From: an uncultured Olsenella sp.
Lineage (GTDB): Bacteria > Actinomycetota > Coriobacteriia > Coriobacteriales > Atopobiaceae
Assembly (NCBI GenBank): GCA_949287335.1
Contig: CASEGE010000284.1
Span: 1-32,494 of the forward strand
DNA length: 32,494 nt
Reading direction: 5' to 3'
The notes beneath the pieces were generated by a model. It was not told the origin of the DNA, made no database searches, and worked only from the letters and a program-made list of their open reading frames with translations. The stretch's first letter is position 1; every line of letters begins with the position of its first letter. This document shows positions 10,732-17,091 of the stretch, in pieces. A program made the position numbers and the translations under genes.

Positions 10732-10761
10732 GGTTCGTGCTGGTACGAAACGGTACGAACC
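10732..10761. promoter_or_regulatory. Operator-like repeats upstream of the adhesin
   Basis: GGTTCGT (10732-10738) pairs with ACGAACC (10755-10761). Between them lie two direct copies of GGTACGAA-like sequence, with GGTAC at 10742 and 10752. GGTAC recurs at 10833 and 10845, on either side of the candidate -35 element. The site sits 25-54 bases before the adhesin start, between the candidate promoter and the gene. It could be an operator or part of the leader RNA. Confidence 0.45.
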
Positions 10762-10813
10762 GGGCACACCGAAACCTTGCGGCATGCTGCACCCAGAATC
10801 TGTACAGACTCTT

Positions 10814-10844
10814 AAAATATGGCATGCCCGGGGGTACATTTCAA
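10814..10844 (-). promoter_or_regulatory. Candidate promoter of the adhesin gene
   Basis: On the minus strand, TTGAAA (10839-10844) and TATTTT (10814-10819) are separated by 19 bases. This would start transcription about 100 bases before the adhesin ATG, leaving a leader that carries the GGTTCGT/ACGAACC repeats. GGCATGC occurs at 10781 and 10821, on either side of the predicted start. The spacing is long and the match modest. Confidence 0.35.
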
Positions 10845-11203
10845 GGTACCGGGAGGTATTATTTCTTTCGGTTATGGCGCGCGTTATCATTTGTTATTGC
10901 AGGTAGTAAGTGTTGTTTGGTTTTCCAAGCTGGCACGTTATGTAGTGTTCGGGTACAACGGCAGTATTTGGTATAAAGCTCTATTTGAGGGGGCCGTACA
11001 TTTATGTTGCGTCAACAACGGCCGTGCGAATCCCAGGCTCTTCTCGCCAGTGTCTCTAGCGCATCAAGCTGAGGTTTTTCTCGCCCGAGAGCGCTTTGTG
11101 TGCACTCCGTCCATCGTTGTGTACGCTATTCAGTTACTTATGGTTGTTTCTCGACCTGTTTACCTGCGGTTTTAATCCACATGGGACCGTACTATTATCT
11201 CAA

Positions 11204-11236
11204 TTGTGTACATAAAGACTAAGCTGGTGTACACAA
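11204..11236. repeat. Inverted repeat TTGTGTAC/GTACACAA
   Basis: An exact 8-bp inverted repeat, 11204-11211 against 11229-11236, with a 17-base spacer. It lies about 100 bases beyond the ATPase stop codon and some 500 bases before the adhesin start, so it could be a dimeric protein-binding site for either gene. Confidence 0.5.
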
Positions 11237-11264
11237 ACACCGATGTTTTAGGTCAACAAATCAA

Positions 11265-11304
11265 TTGGTCGGTGGTCGACCATTCTTGGTTGATCACCGA
11301 CCAA
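11265..11304. repeat. 10-bp inverted repeat with GTCGACCA core, 3' of ATPase
   Basis: TTGGTCGGTG (11265-11274) pairs exactly with CACCGACCAA (11295-11304). The 20-base loop contains GTCGACCA and TTGGTTGATC, which are related to the arms. It begins about 30 bases after the ATPase stop and is followed, in that direction, by a weak T-rich stretch. It could therefore act as a terminator, or as an operator related to other GTCGACCA sites in the window. Confidence 0.55.
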
Positions 11305-11336
11305 ACACAGCGGAGATGATACCTCGAGTGACACAA

Positions 11337-12443
11337 TCACAGCATTCTATGGCGCAGCCAGTCGCGAAGGTAAGGAACCGCAAAGGTTAGTCTGCCGCGC
11401 CTTGGGCACTCAATAACGCCAGAGTCAATGAGTCGACGGCGGTACTTTTGAGCATAGTCCACTGTCACTTTCATGCGCTCCGCGACACTCGCCACGCTGC
11501 TAAAACCACTGTCGTGAGACATGGCAACCAAGAACTCCACGTCCTTATCGGAAAGCGACCTCAGTGTTGTCTCGCAGACATCATTCTCAAAGTCTGATTT
11601 CGCAGCTGATAAGGCAGCTTGAAGTTGACCCTCTGAAATCTCCCCACTCTCTTCAGCGTAAACCACAATGTTGTGACCTACGAGCTGCAGCAAGTATGGG
11701 GAGCCCTGCGTAAACTCAACGGATTCACGCATTTGGTCTTCCGTAATCCTAACCCCAAGCGATCCAAACGCCTTTGTGAAGAATGCCCGCACATCATCCA
11801 AGCGGAGCGGGCCAAGCTGCATCTTATGCGCCCTGTTGAGGAAAGTGAGAACACGGTCGTTAAGCGTTGCGGACACAGCTCCGGGTAGCCCCGCCATAAC
11901 CAGGGCAACGTTAAGCCCTTCTCCAATTTGCTCTTGGTATACAGAAACGAGCTGACGAACCTCAATTGAATTGGCCTGGAGTTCGTCGATGAGTATGAGA
12001 ACGCCGTGACCCATCTGGTTGAGCTTACGCACGAGTTGAGTGAGTTTGAATTGTGGGGTCTTGGTCTCCTGGACGTCACGCGTAAATTCAAGGCCGACAG
12101 AAAAGCCGAGTACTCCAACACTTCCGCCAGAAAGGCGAGGTGAGGAATCACTTACAAAGCGTGCACCGTTCTCCTGCACCTTCTCAACGATTCGCTCAAG
12201 CATTCCCTCTGAAACGCTCGTTGGCGTGGTGACGACAAAGCCTTGTTCGATAGCGCGATCGCGAAGTTCCCAGAGGAGCACCGTTTTGCCGGCTCCTCTT
12301 TGGCCCAGAAGAACTACCGACCTGCCCTTGCTTCCCGGAGCCTGTGCAAGACCATCTAGAAGCTCCCTTACCTCGAGCTCACGCCCAACGAGCGAGAGCG
12401 GTCTATTTCCAAAAGAGGGCGAAAAGACGGTATCCTCTCTCAT
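11337..12443 (-). CDS. AAA-type ATPase (AAA_16/Orc1-like) with C-terminal winged helix
   Basis: A 368-residue P-loop ATPase. The Walker A motif GQRGAGKT is at residues 47-54 and the Walker B LILIDE at 149-154. The region around residues 185-290 looks like the small helical lid of AAA ATPases. The last 70 or so residues resemble a winged-helix DNA-binding domain. The start is fixed by a strong GAGGAGGC ribosome site (12447-12454). There are no membrane segments. Proteins of this layout (single-chain ATPase plus winged helix) are common in Gram-positives, and most have no assigned role. The gene is lower in GC and codon bias than its neighbours, which suggests horizontal acquisition. It stands alone, with spacers of more than 500 bases on both sides. 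Function unknown beyond ATP binding; a DNA- or stress-linked switch is plausible. Confidence 0.85.
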   Translation of the reverse strand: MREDTVFSPSFGNRPLSLVGRELEVRELLDGLAQAPGSKGRSVVLLGQRGAGKTVLLWELRDRAIEQGFVVTTPTSVSEGMLERIVEKVQENGARFVSDSSPRLSGGSVGVLGFSVGLEFTRDVQETKTPQFKLTQLVRKLNQMGHGVLILIDELQANSIEVRQLVSVYQEQIGEGLNVALVMAGLPGAVSATLNDRVLTFLNRAHKMQLGPLRLDDVRAFFTKAFGSLGVRITEDQMRESVEFTQGSPYLLQLVGHNIVVYAEESGEISEGQLQAALSAAKSDFENDVCETTLRSLSDKDVEFLVAMSHDSGFSSVASVAERMKVTVDYAQKYRRRLIDSGVIECPRRGRLTFAVPYLRDWLRHRML

Positions 12444-12460
12444 GATGCCTCCTCAGTTTT

Positions 12461-12494
12461 CCTTTTTTTCCTATTTTTTCCTTTTTTTCCTATT
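12461..12494 (-). repeat. 19-bp polypurine tandem repeat before the ATPase
   Basis: On the plus strand, CCTTTTTTTCCTATTTTTT (12461-12479) is followed by a second, partial copy at 12480-12494. Read on the gene strand this is a run of A7 tracts broken by GG, ending a few bases before the GAGGAGGC ribosome site. Homopolymer tracts of this kind are prone to slippage. The GGA groups could also act as spare ribosome-binding sequence. Confidence 0.75.
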
Positions 12495-12531
12495 CGTCAA
12501 GTAGCTGGGGTTATTCGATGGTGTTTTCTAT

Positions 12532-12707
12532 TTTTGGTCGATAGAGAATCCCTGACCGAGAGTGCATGGCCAGGGCTAAGTGCGAGCATCTCACCCGAGA
12601 GCTTCACTCTCGAGGAGAAGAAACAACTTCTGCGCGACATAGTCGCGAGCCCCTCCGCCTTCGAGACAGAGAAGGCCGCGTTACGACAAGCGGTTTTGTG
12701 GTATTAA
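12532..12707 (+). pseudogene. Short coding-like remnant, no start
   Basis: A plus-strand frame ending at the TAA at 12705-12707 reads like a real protein C-terminus, with charged helical segments FTLEEKKQLLRDIVAS and FETEKAALRQAVLWY. It has no credible start codon or ribosome site, and its upstream part loses coding character near 12530. The codon use looks genuine in the last 35 codons. It may be the tail of a gene whose front has been lost. I do not recognise the family. Confidence 0.3.
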
Positions 12708-12742
12708 GTAATCGGCTTTCCCAAATAGGGAGGGTTTCCAAG

Positions 12743-12775
12743 TGCCGGGGACGTTTTCCCCGGCATTCGTCTTTT
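12743..12775 (+). terminator. Rho-independent terminator-like hairpin
   Basis: TGCCGGGGA (12743-12751) pairs with TCCCCGGCA (12757-12765) around a five-base loop. It is followed on the plus strand by TTCGTCTTTT. It lies 35 bases after the stop of the plus-strand remnant at 12707 and could have terminated that lost gene. Confidence 0.6.
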
Positions 12776-12786
12776 AAGGGCATGTC

Positions 12787-12942
12787 ATGAGCAATCTGAG
12801 CCTGTTCCTCGACGAGTTGGGGAGCGACAACCTTCGCGACACCTACTACATCCTCGCCCCGTGGTGCACGACCAGGCGGGCGCCGCTTCGTGGAGAGAAA
12901 CATAGTGATGGTGACAGGTGCGAACCGAAATTTGCGATATGA
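12787..12942 (+). pseudogene. 51-codon plus-strand ORF, probably a gene fragment
   Basis: ATG at 12787 opens a frame to the TGA at 12940-12942. The first 27 residues (MSNLSLFLDE..., YYILAPW) look like genuine coding sequence, but the rest (basic, cysteine- and proline-rich) looks like run-on into non-coding DNA. An AAGGG ribosome-like site lies about 7 bases before the ATG. It is most likely the 5' end of a deleted gene. No family recognised. Confidence 0.3.
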
Positions 12943-12984
12943 GCTGAAGTAACTACACAACCGGTGGCTAGTGCTGAGCTGAGA

Positions 12985-13752
12985 TTAGTCGATATTGTCG
13001 GTTTCGTCGTTGTCGTCGATGGGCGTGAGCCTGTGCATGATTGCGTCACAGATGAGCGCACCCACCACGGTCTTGGCGTCCTCGATGCGACCGTCGAGGA
13101 CGGCGTCCACCAGTTCCTCCAGCGGCACGAGGTCCACGTTGATGAACTCGTCCGCATCCGGGTCGGAGCGCGTGAAGGTAAGGCCCGTGGCCATGTAGAT
13201 GTGGATGAGCTCGTCGCAGAAGCCGGCCGAGCTGGCAATTGAGGTGAGGAACGCGATCTTCTCGGCAGACATGCCAGTCTCCTCGAGGAGCTCGCGGCTC
13301 GCGCACTCGAGCGGGTCCTCGCCGGGCGAGAGCTTGCCCGCCGGTACCTCAACGGTCACGCGACCAAGAGCGGTGCGGTACTGGCGCACCAGGCAGATGC
13401 GCCCGTCTTCCGTGAGGGCCACGATTGCCACGGCTCCTGGGTGACGAACGACGTCACGGATTGCGGCGCGGCCGTCGGGCAGCTGAACGCGCAGGCGGTC
13501 CACGTTGAAGATGCGACCGGTCCAGGCAACATCCTCGGTGAGCGGGAGCTCCGCGAGGGCGGCGTCGCGCGGGTCGTCATCGCCCAGGACAAGATCTCGT
13601 TCCTCCGGCGCGCCGGAGAAGTGATCGAGGCTCGAACGGTCACCGTCATAGGTGAACGCCTGGACGGACTCGCGCATGTCGTTGACCGCGGAATCGTAGT
13701 CATCTGTGATGGGCTCGGCGGCAGCGTTCTTCTCGCTATCCTGATCGGACAT
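12985..13752 (-). CDS. Nudix hydrolase, ADP-ribose pyrophosphatase type
   Basis: A 255-residue protein with a complete Nudix box: G139, E145, R153-E154, E157-E158 and G160 fit the Gx5Ex7REUxEExGU pattern that binds Mg2+ and carries the catalytic glutamates. The preceding FNVDRLRVQLPDGR and HPGAVAIVAL segments, and VRQYRTALG, match ADP-ribose pyrophosphatases of the NudF/MutT group, which cleave ADP-ribose to AMP and ribose 5-phosphate. The first 75 residues are acidic, look disordered and are longer than in typical members (about 180-210 residues). The start is set by an AAGGAGG site six bases before the ATG. It is the only gene in its unit, and the exact substrate cannot be fixed from sequence. 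Confidence 0.9.
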   Translation of the reverse strand: MSDQDSEKNAAAEPITDDYDSAVNDMRESVQAFTYDGDRSSLDHFSGAPEERDLVLGDDDPRDAALAELPLTEDVAWTGRIFNVDRLRVQLPDGRAAIRDVVRHPGAVAIVALTEDGRICLVRQYRTALGRVTVEVPAGKLSPGEDPLECASRELLEETGMSAEKIAFLTSIASSAGFCDELIHIYMATGLTFTRSDPDADEFINVDLVPLEELVDAVLDGRIEDAKTVVGALICDAIMHRLTPIDDNDETDNID

Positions 13753-13879
13753 ATGTCCTCCTTGTATGTTGGTGGTGCGGGTGGTTCCCGGTGTGAATAC
13801 TCTAGTCCAATTTGGGTGCTTAGGGATGGTGGCGGGCCTTCACGCACATCGAATGCGTTCTTTGTTGGTATCGACCACA

Positions 13880-13955
13880 TTTTCGACCAGATTGCCAAAT
13901 GCTGTTGGGTATTTGGTTGACAAGGGTCGAATAGTACGACGTGAGACCGTATAAT
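13880..13955 (+). promoter_or_regulatory. Promoter region of the HTH/coiled-coil gene
   Basis: A perfect TATAAT lies at 13950-13955, 52 bases before the preferred start at 14008. A perfect TTGACA is at 13917-13922, but the 27-base gap is too long for one classical promoter, so the -35 in use may be a weaker one. Around it are GTCGACC-type sequences (TCGACCA near 13871 and 13884, GGTTGAC at 13915, GGTCGAA at 13925) that could be operator sites. The rest of 13753-13980 holds no gene. Confidence 0.5.
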
Positions 13956-14007
13956 CAATGGCTGATCAAACGGACATTCGATGAAAAATGGACGAAGGAA
14001 TTTGAGT

Positions 14008-14499
14008 ATGGGAATCACGAAGAGGGAAGTTGCCGACCAGCTTGGTGTTGCCAAGCAGACCGTGGTCAACTACATCGATAAGCTTGGCCTGGCGCCGGAG
14101 CACGTGACGCGCGTGGGGAAGACCGATCTTCTCGACGATTTTGCCGTCTCTGCGCTTGCGGACGCGCTTGGGAAAAACGTTGTCCCGCGCGCGACGACAA
14201 GCGTGCAGGAGGACGAGCTTCCTGAGGTCCAGGACTCCGTGATTGCCGCGCTTAACGGGCGCATTGCCGATCTGAAGCAGCAGAACGACCGTCTGGTGGC
14301 CGAGCTTGCCGAGATGCGCTCCTCCCGCGAGCGCGAGCTTGCGGAGATGCGCGATCAGCTGGCTGCCGCCAACGACCGTGCAGCCCGGCTGGCAGACCGC
14401 GTGGCGGGCATTGCTGAGCGTCAGCAGGCGTTTGCGGCGCTGCCGTGGTGGAAGCGCGGCCTCTTTGCGACCAAGCTCCTTGGCTCCGGCTCCGAATAG
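14008..14499 (+). CDS. HTH plus coiled-coil protein (DUF536-like)
   Basis: A 163-residue cytoplasmic protein. Residues 3-28 form a helix-turn-helix (TKREVADQLGVAKQTVVNYI). A linker follows, then a long charged coiled coil from about 80 to 145 with heptad-like LAEMR repeats, and a C-terminal WWKRGLF patch. This layout is that of DUF536-type proteins, often found on plasmids or mobile DNA, with a proposed role in replication or DNA binding. The upstream ATG at 13981 has no ribosome site. The ATG at 14008 has a GAAGGAA site nearby and begins directly at the HTH, so it is preferred. It is the only well-supported plus-strand gene in the window. Its promoter region carries GTCGACC motifs that recur in nearby spacers and may be its own targets. 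Confidence 0.75.
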   Translation: MGITKREVADQLGVAKQTVVNYIDKLGLAPEHVTRVGKTDLLDDFAVSALADALGKNVVPRATTSVQEDELPEVQDSVIAALNGRIADLKQQNDRLVAELAEMRSSRERELAEMRDQLAAANDRAARLADRVAGIAERQQAFAALPWWKRGLFATKLLGSGSE

Positions 14500-14520
14500 C
14501 TGACCGTTGGGGTCGGGGGT

Positions 14521-14553
14521 TTGTGACACTGGTGACAGGTTAATTTGTCACAT
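14521..14553. repeat. 33-bp palindromic repeat, family B copy 1
   Basis: Ends TGTGACA/TGTCACA with the family core AACCTGTC on the minus strand. It lies 21 bases after the stop of the HTH gene, in a spacer between converging genes. Confidence 0.8.
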
Positions 14554-14577
14554 GTTGTCGGCTTTCAGTTGGTCGAC

Positions 14578-14589
14578 GTGGTCGACCAC
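14578..14589. repeat. 12-bp perfect palindrome GTGGTCGACCAC
   Basis: Exact palindrome preceded by TTGGTCGAC. The sequence from here through the neighbouring family A repeat aligns with the region 15335-15384, so it is part of a longer repeated block. It may be a binding site for a dimeric regulator. Confidence 0.6.
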
Positions 14590-14597
14590 GATGACGA

Positions 14598-14630
14598 CCT
14601 GACAAAGTGCCTCCGTCCCCTTTTGTCAGC
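14598..14630. repeat. 33-bp palindromic repeat, family A copy 1
   Basis: CTGACAAA pairs with TTTGTCAG around the conserved core CCTCCGTCCCC. Its last base is the first base of the HepT stop codon (14630-14632), so it begins directly at the 3' end of that gene. Confidence 0.85.
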
Positions 14631-15049
14631 TAACGGATGCTGTCGTCGGAGGCGTGAAGCATGCTGCCGTAGCGATCGCTAAGGCCGCGGTCGAGGCTCT
14701 CGAATTCGGGGATATACGAGGCGATGATCTTCTCGACAAGCCTCTTTGCGGCTTCACCGTCATAGACATGCGTCGTAGAGTTGCGGTCTCGCAACATGCG
14801 GAGCCAGCGCTCCTCATCCATAAACCCATAGTGGGCCGAGGCGGCCTTGATGATGTCTCGCGGCGAGCCGGTTGCGGCTATTGCCTCACCCTCGTAGGAG
14901 AGAAGGCGCTTGAGGAGCTTCCAGCCAAGCTCAAACTGAAGCGCAAACTTGTCGATGACTCCGCTTTGGACGAACTCATTCTCAAGATCTTGGTGTTGCG
15001 CACTTGAAAGCACCGCGAGCGCGGAGGCGTAGTTCTCATACTTTCTCAT
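14630..15049 (-). CDS. hepT: HepT-like HEPN toxin (HI0074 family)
   Basis: A 139-residue all-helical protein of the nucleotidyltransferase substrate-binding family. It carries the HEPN ribonuclease signature Rx4HxY as R89, H94 and Y96 (RNSTTHVY), so the catalytic residues are intact. In HepT/MntA systems the HEPN protein is an RNase toxin. Its partner MNT enzyme neutralises it by adding AMP to the tyrosine of this motif. The start overlaps the end of the upstream MNT reading frame by 14 bases, which is the usual coupling. That MNT frame, however, lacks a start and its catalytic Gly-Ser, so the toxin appears to have lost its active antitoxin. A family A repeat abuts the stop codon. Confidence 0.85.
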   Translation of the reverse strand: MRKYENYASALAVLSSAQHQDLENEFVQSGVIDKFALQFELGWKLLKRLLSYEGEAIAATGSPRDIIKAASAHYGFMDEERWLRMLRDRNSTTHVYDGEAAKRLVEKIIASYIPEFESLDRGLSDRYGSMLHASDDSIR

Positions 15050-15298
15050 AGAGCACCTTTCCGTCGCGCTCGATCTCCTCGCGCAGCTCCTGGGAGATAT
15101 GGTCGTCCAGATTGACCACGTCTAGTCGAAGGAGCGACCAAAGCTCCTCCTGCAGCCGATCCTCCAGCGCGGCAAAATCCGGGCAGCCCTCGATTGCGAG
15201 GTCGATGTCGCTTCTCTCTTGGTTGGTGCCCCGGGCACGCGTTCTTCTCGCAGAGTTTTGCCCGAGAGCACGGGCTTTACGCTTGTCGGTTTTATTTT
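15036..15298 (-). pseudogene. mntA: MntA-type nucleotidyltransferase antitoxin, N-terminally degraded
   Basis: The frame ending at the TGA at 15036-15038 reads RARGTNQERSDIDLAIEG, the second half of the MNT active site with its two metal-binding aspartates (DID), and continues to a normal C-terminus (DDHISQELREEIERDGKVLYEKV in two parts: DDHISQELREE, then IERDGKVLYEKV). Upstream, the Gly-Ser of the family motif GSx(10)DxD is replaced by Arg-Thr. There is no ATG, GTG or TTG between the in-frame stop at 15297-15299 and the DID motif. Intact MNT proteins have about 20-25 more residues before this point. The family A and B repeats at 15352-15423 lie just beyond the break. A frameshift could explain it, but no other frame supplies the missing Gly-Ser segment. 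Confidence 0.7.
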
Positions 15299-15351
15299 AC
15301 CTAGCTGGGGTTTTGTCATTTGGTTGTCGGTTTGTTCGACCACGTTGCCAA

Positions 15352-15384
15352 CCTGACAAAGTACCTCCGTCCCCAATTGTCAGG
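15352..15384. repeat. 33-bp palindromic repeat, family A copy 2
   Basis: AACCTGACAA (15350-15359) pairs exactly with TTGTCAGGTT (15377-15386) around CCTCCGTCCCC. The left flank TTCGACCACGTTGCCAA resembles 14581-14597 and 13883-13899. Confidence 0.88.
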
Positions 15385-15390
15385 TTGCTG

Positions 15391-15423
15391 ATGTGACAAT
15401 TTAACCTGTCCCAATTGTCACAT
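15391..15423. repeat. 33-bp palindromic repeat, family B copy 2
   Basis: ATGTGACAATT (15391-15401) pairs exactly with AATTGTCACAT (15413-15423), with an 11-base loop holding AACCTGTC. It is the most perfect family B copy and starts 7 bases after family A copy 2. Confidence 0.88.
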
Positions 15424-15426
15424 TAC

Positions 15427-15463
15427 AAAAAGGGGCGCGCCTGGTGGGAGGCCAGGCGCGCCC
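15427..15463 (-). terminator. Strong rho-independent terminator
   Basis: GGGCGCGCCTGG (15433-15444) pairs exactly with CCAGGCGCGCCC (15452-15463), a 12-bp stem with a 7-base loop. On the minus strand it runs into TTTTT (15427-15431). It closes the GH3/membrane-protein transcription unit 27 bases after its stop. Confidence 0.92.
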
Positions 15464-15489
15464 GAAGGGGGAGGAAGGCGTGAGTTGCT

Positions 15490-17076
15490 TTACGCCAGGG
15501 TGAACGAGTACTCGCCCACCTCGTAGGAGGTGTTGCCCGTGAAGCCGGCAACGACCTCGGTGTGCGCGGGGATCGTCAGCGTATCGCCGTCGATCGTGGC
15601 CTCAAACGCCTCGCTTCCGTTCATGGTGACGGTCAGCGCGGTGTCGCCAGCCTCGACGATGGTGCCCGTCTCGACCACGGTGCCGTCGGCGTTCATGACG
15701 GTGAGGGTCTTGTGCGAGTAGTCGACAATCAGCGTGGACTCGGTGTCCGTGACCTCGCCGTTGACGATGAGGCCATAGGTGCCGGTGTAGGTATCGGCAA
15801 CGAGGTCCTCGACGGTCACGTCAAAGGTCGCGGTGGCGCCCAGGAAGGAGGCTGTCACGGTCTTGGTGCCGGCGGTCTCGGAGTCGTAGCCGCTGTAGCT
15901 CACGCGGCCGCCCCAGATGCTCTCCTCGGAGCCGGAGGCGCGCACGGCGGTAACCGCAAGCGCGGACGGGTCGAAGGAATCGCCGGTGTAGAAGGTGCCA
16001 AGCTCAGACGTGTCAATGGTGAGGCTCTGGGCCGGGGCGTACTGCTGACCGTAGAGGTTCATGTTGCGCGTCATGAAGCCGCCGTAGAGACCCAGGCTGA
16101 AGCTCGCCTCCCAGCTGTAGTCACCGTGCTCGGTGTCAAAGATGTGAATGTCGGTGTCCTCGCCAGTGGCGGGGTCGGTCGCTCGGGTGGAGCCGTCGGC
16201 GCTCTGCGTGCCGGTGAAGTGAATGACGAAGTCATCCTCGCCGTCGGCATTGGTGGTGTACCAGTAGCCGTACACGTAGGTGACGCCCGGCGCAACGGAG
16301 GTGTTGGGGCCGCTCAGAGAGCCGTACATGGAGCCGTCCTTGCAGAGGTACATGTCCATGCAGGCGGGATCCACAGAAGTGCCAAAGCCCTCGGTGTACT
16401 GGCCCTCAAAGAAGTACGCAACCTCGCCGTTGGCTTCCTTGGCCTCCCAGTCCGCGCGAGAGATGGCGGTGAGGTCCTCGATGGTCATGTCGGCAAACTC
16501 GTTGTCGGCAAGCGCCATCGTAGCGGCCTCGGATCCGCCGGCCTCGCCGGAGCCGGAGCCGGAGCCACCGGAGATGCTACCGCCAAAGGTCACGTAGCCA
16601 ACGCCCACAACCGCGGCAACGAGGAGCACGGCGGCCACGGGAACCATGCGCTTGGAGGCGGCACGGTCCTCGGCGGCGACGGGCTGCTCGAGGAAGCAGG
16701 CAATCACGCAGAGCAGGCAGCTCACAAGGGCGCCCGCCATGTACATGACGCACAGGCCCGCGTTGCCACCGGCGTAGGTGACCTGGTTAATCACGTCGGC
16801 AAAGACGAGGTAGAGCTGGGTCACCATGAGGTACAGCGCAACGCCGTACACCACGGTCTGGATAAGCGCGCCAAAGCGCACGGGGACGAGCGTCAGCGCA
16901 ACGGCCACCGCAACGCCCGCGACGAGCGCGACGCCGGGCATGATGCCCGTGTGGCCCAGAGGGGCGGCCTCAGCCTGCGTCGCGAAGAACACGACGGCAG
17001 TCACCAGCGCAACGAGCGCCGCCACCAGGCAGAGCAGGCTGCCAAGGCCCCTGCTCTTCATACGTTCAACCAGCAT
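15490..17076 (-). CDS. Polytopic membrane protein with Ig-like ectodomain
   Basis: A 528-residue protein with about five hydrophobic helices in the first 160 residues (near 11-32, 45-62, 68-95, 107-128 and 143-160). A Gly/Ser-rich linker with GSGSGSGEAGGSE follows (about 165-180), then a large extracytoplasmic part. Residues about 340-425 read like a bacterial Ig-like domain of the Big_3 kind (YTGDSFDPSALAVTA, then TKTVTASFLGATATFDVTV). The last 100 residues form another beta-rich module. The start has a GGAGGTG site and lies 15 bases after the GH3 stop, so the two are co-translated and probably work together at the membrane. The ectodomain might bind carbohydrate or help assemble the hydrolase. 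No catalytic motif was seen and no named family is certain. Confidence 0.8.
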   Translation of the reverse strand: MLVERMKSRGLGSLLCLVAALVALVTAVVFFATQAEAAPLGHTGIMPGVALVAGVAVAVALTLVPVRFGALIQTVVYGVALYLMVTQLYLVFADVINQVTYAGGNAGLCVMYMAGALVSCLLCVIACFLEQPVAAEDRAASKRMVPVAAVLLVAAVVGVGYVTFGGSISGGSGSGSGEAGGSEAATMALADNEFADMTIEDLTAISRADWEAKEANGEVAYFFEGQYTEGFGTSVDPACMDMYLCKDGSMYGSLSGPNTSVAPGVTYVYGYWYTTNADGEDDFVIHFTGTQSADGSTRATDPATGEDTDIHIFDTEHGDYSWEASFSLGLYGGFMTRNMNLYGQQYAPAQSLTIDTSELGTFYTGDSFDPSALAVTAVRASGSEESIWGGRVSYSGYDSETAGTKTVTASFLGATATFDVTVEDLVADTYTGTYGLIVNGEVTDTESTLIVDYSHKTLTVMNADGTVVETGTIVEAGDTALTVTMNGSEAFEATIDGDTLTIPAHTEVVAGFTGNTSYEVGEYSFTLA

Positions 17077-17091
17077 CTGTTCACACCTCCG

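Larger units (their letters stand above)
10850..11336. other. Gene-free, AT-richer spacer between adhesin and ATPase
   Basis: I see no convincing gene here. A plus-strand frame at 10819-11175 could encode a hydrophobic 118-residue peptide, but it has no ribosome site and no recognisable family. The sequence is clearly less GC-rich than the flanks. Its right end holds two inverted repeats, listed separately. It probably contains upstream control sequence for the adhesin and the 3' region of the ATPase transcript. Confidence 0.6.

Noticed and set aside
10819-11175. A 118-residue hydrophobic plus-strand frame in the adhesin upstream spacer
   Set aside because: No ribosome site, no family match, weak coding character, and it overlaps the candidate adhesin promoter.
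15122-15376. A minus-strand frame overlapping the MNT remnant that seems to give a complete small protein
   Set aside because: It is in another frame and its first residues derive from a family A repeat; the MNT motif is only in the other frame.
14521-15423. CRISPR array
   Set aside because: The 33-bp repeats are palindromic, irregularly spaced, in both orientations and without spacer units or cas genes.
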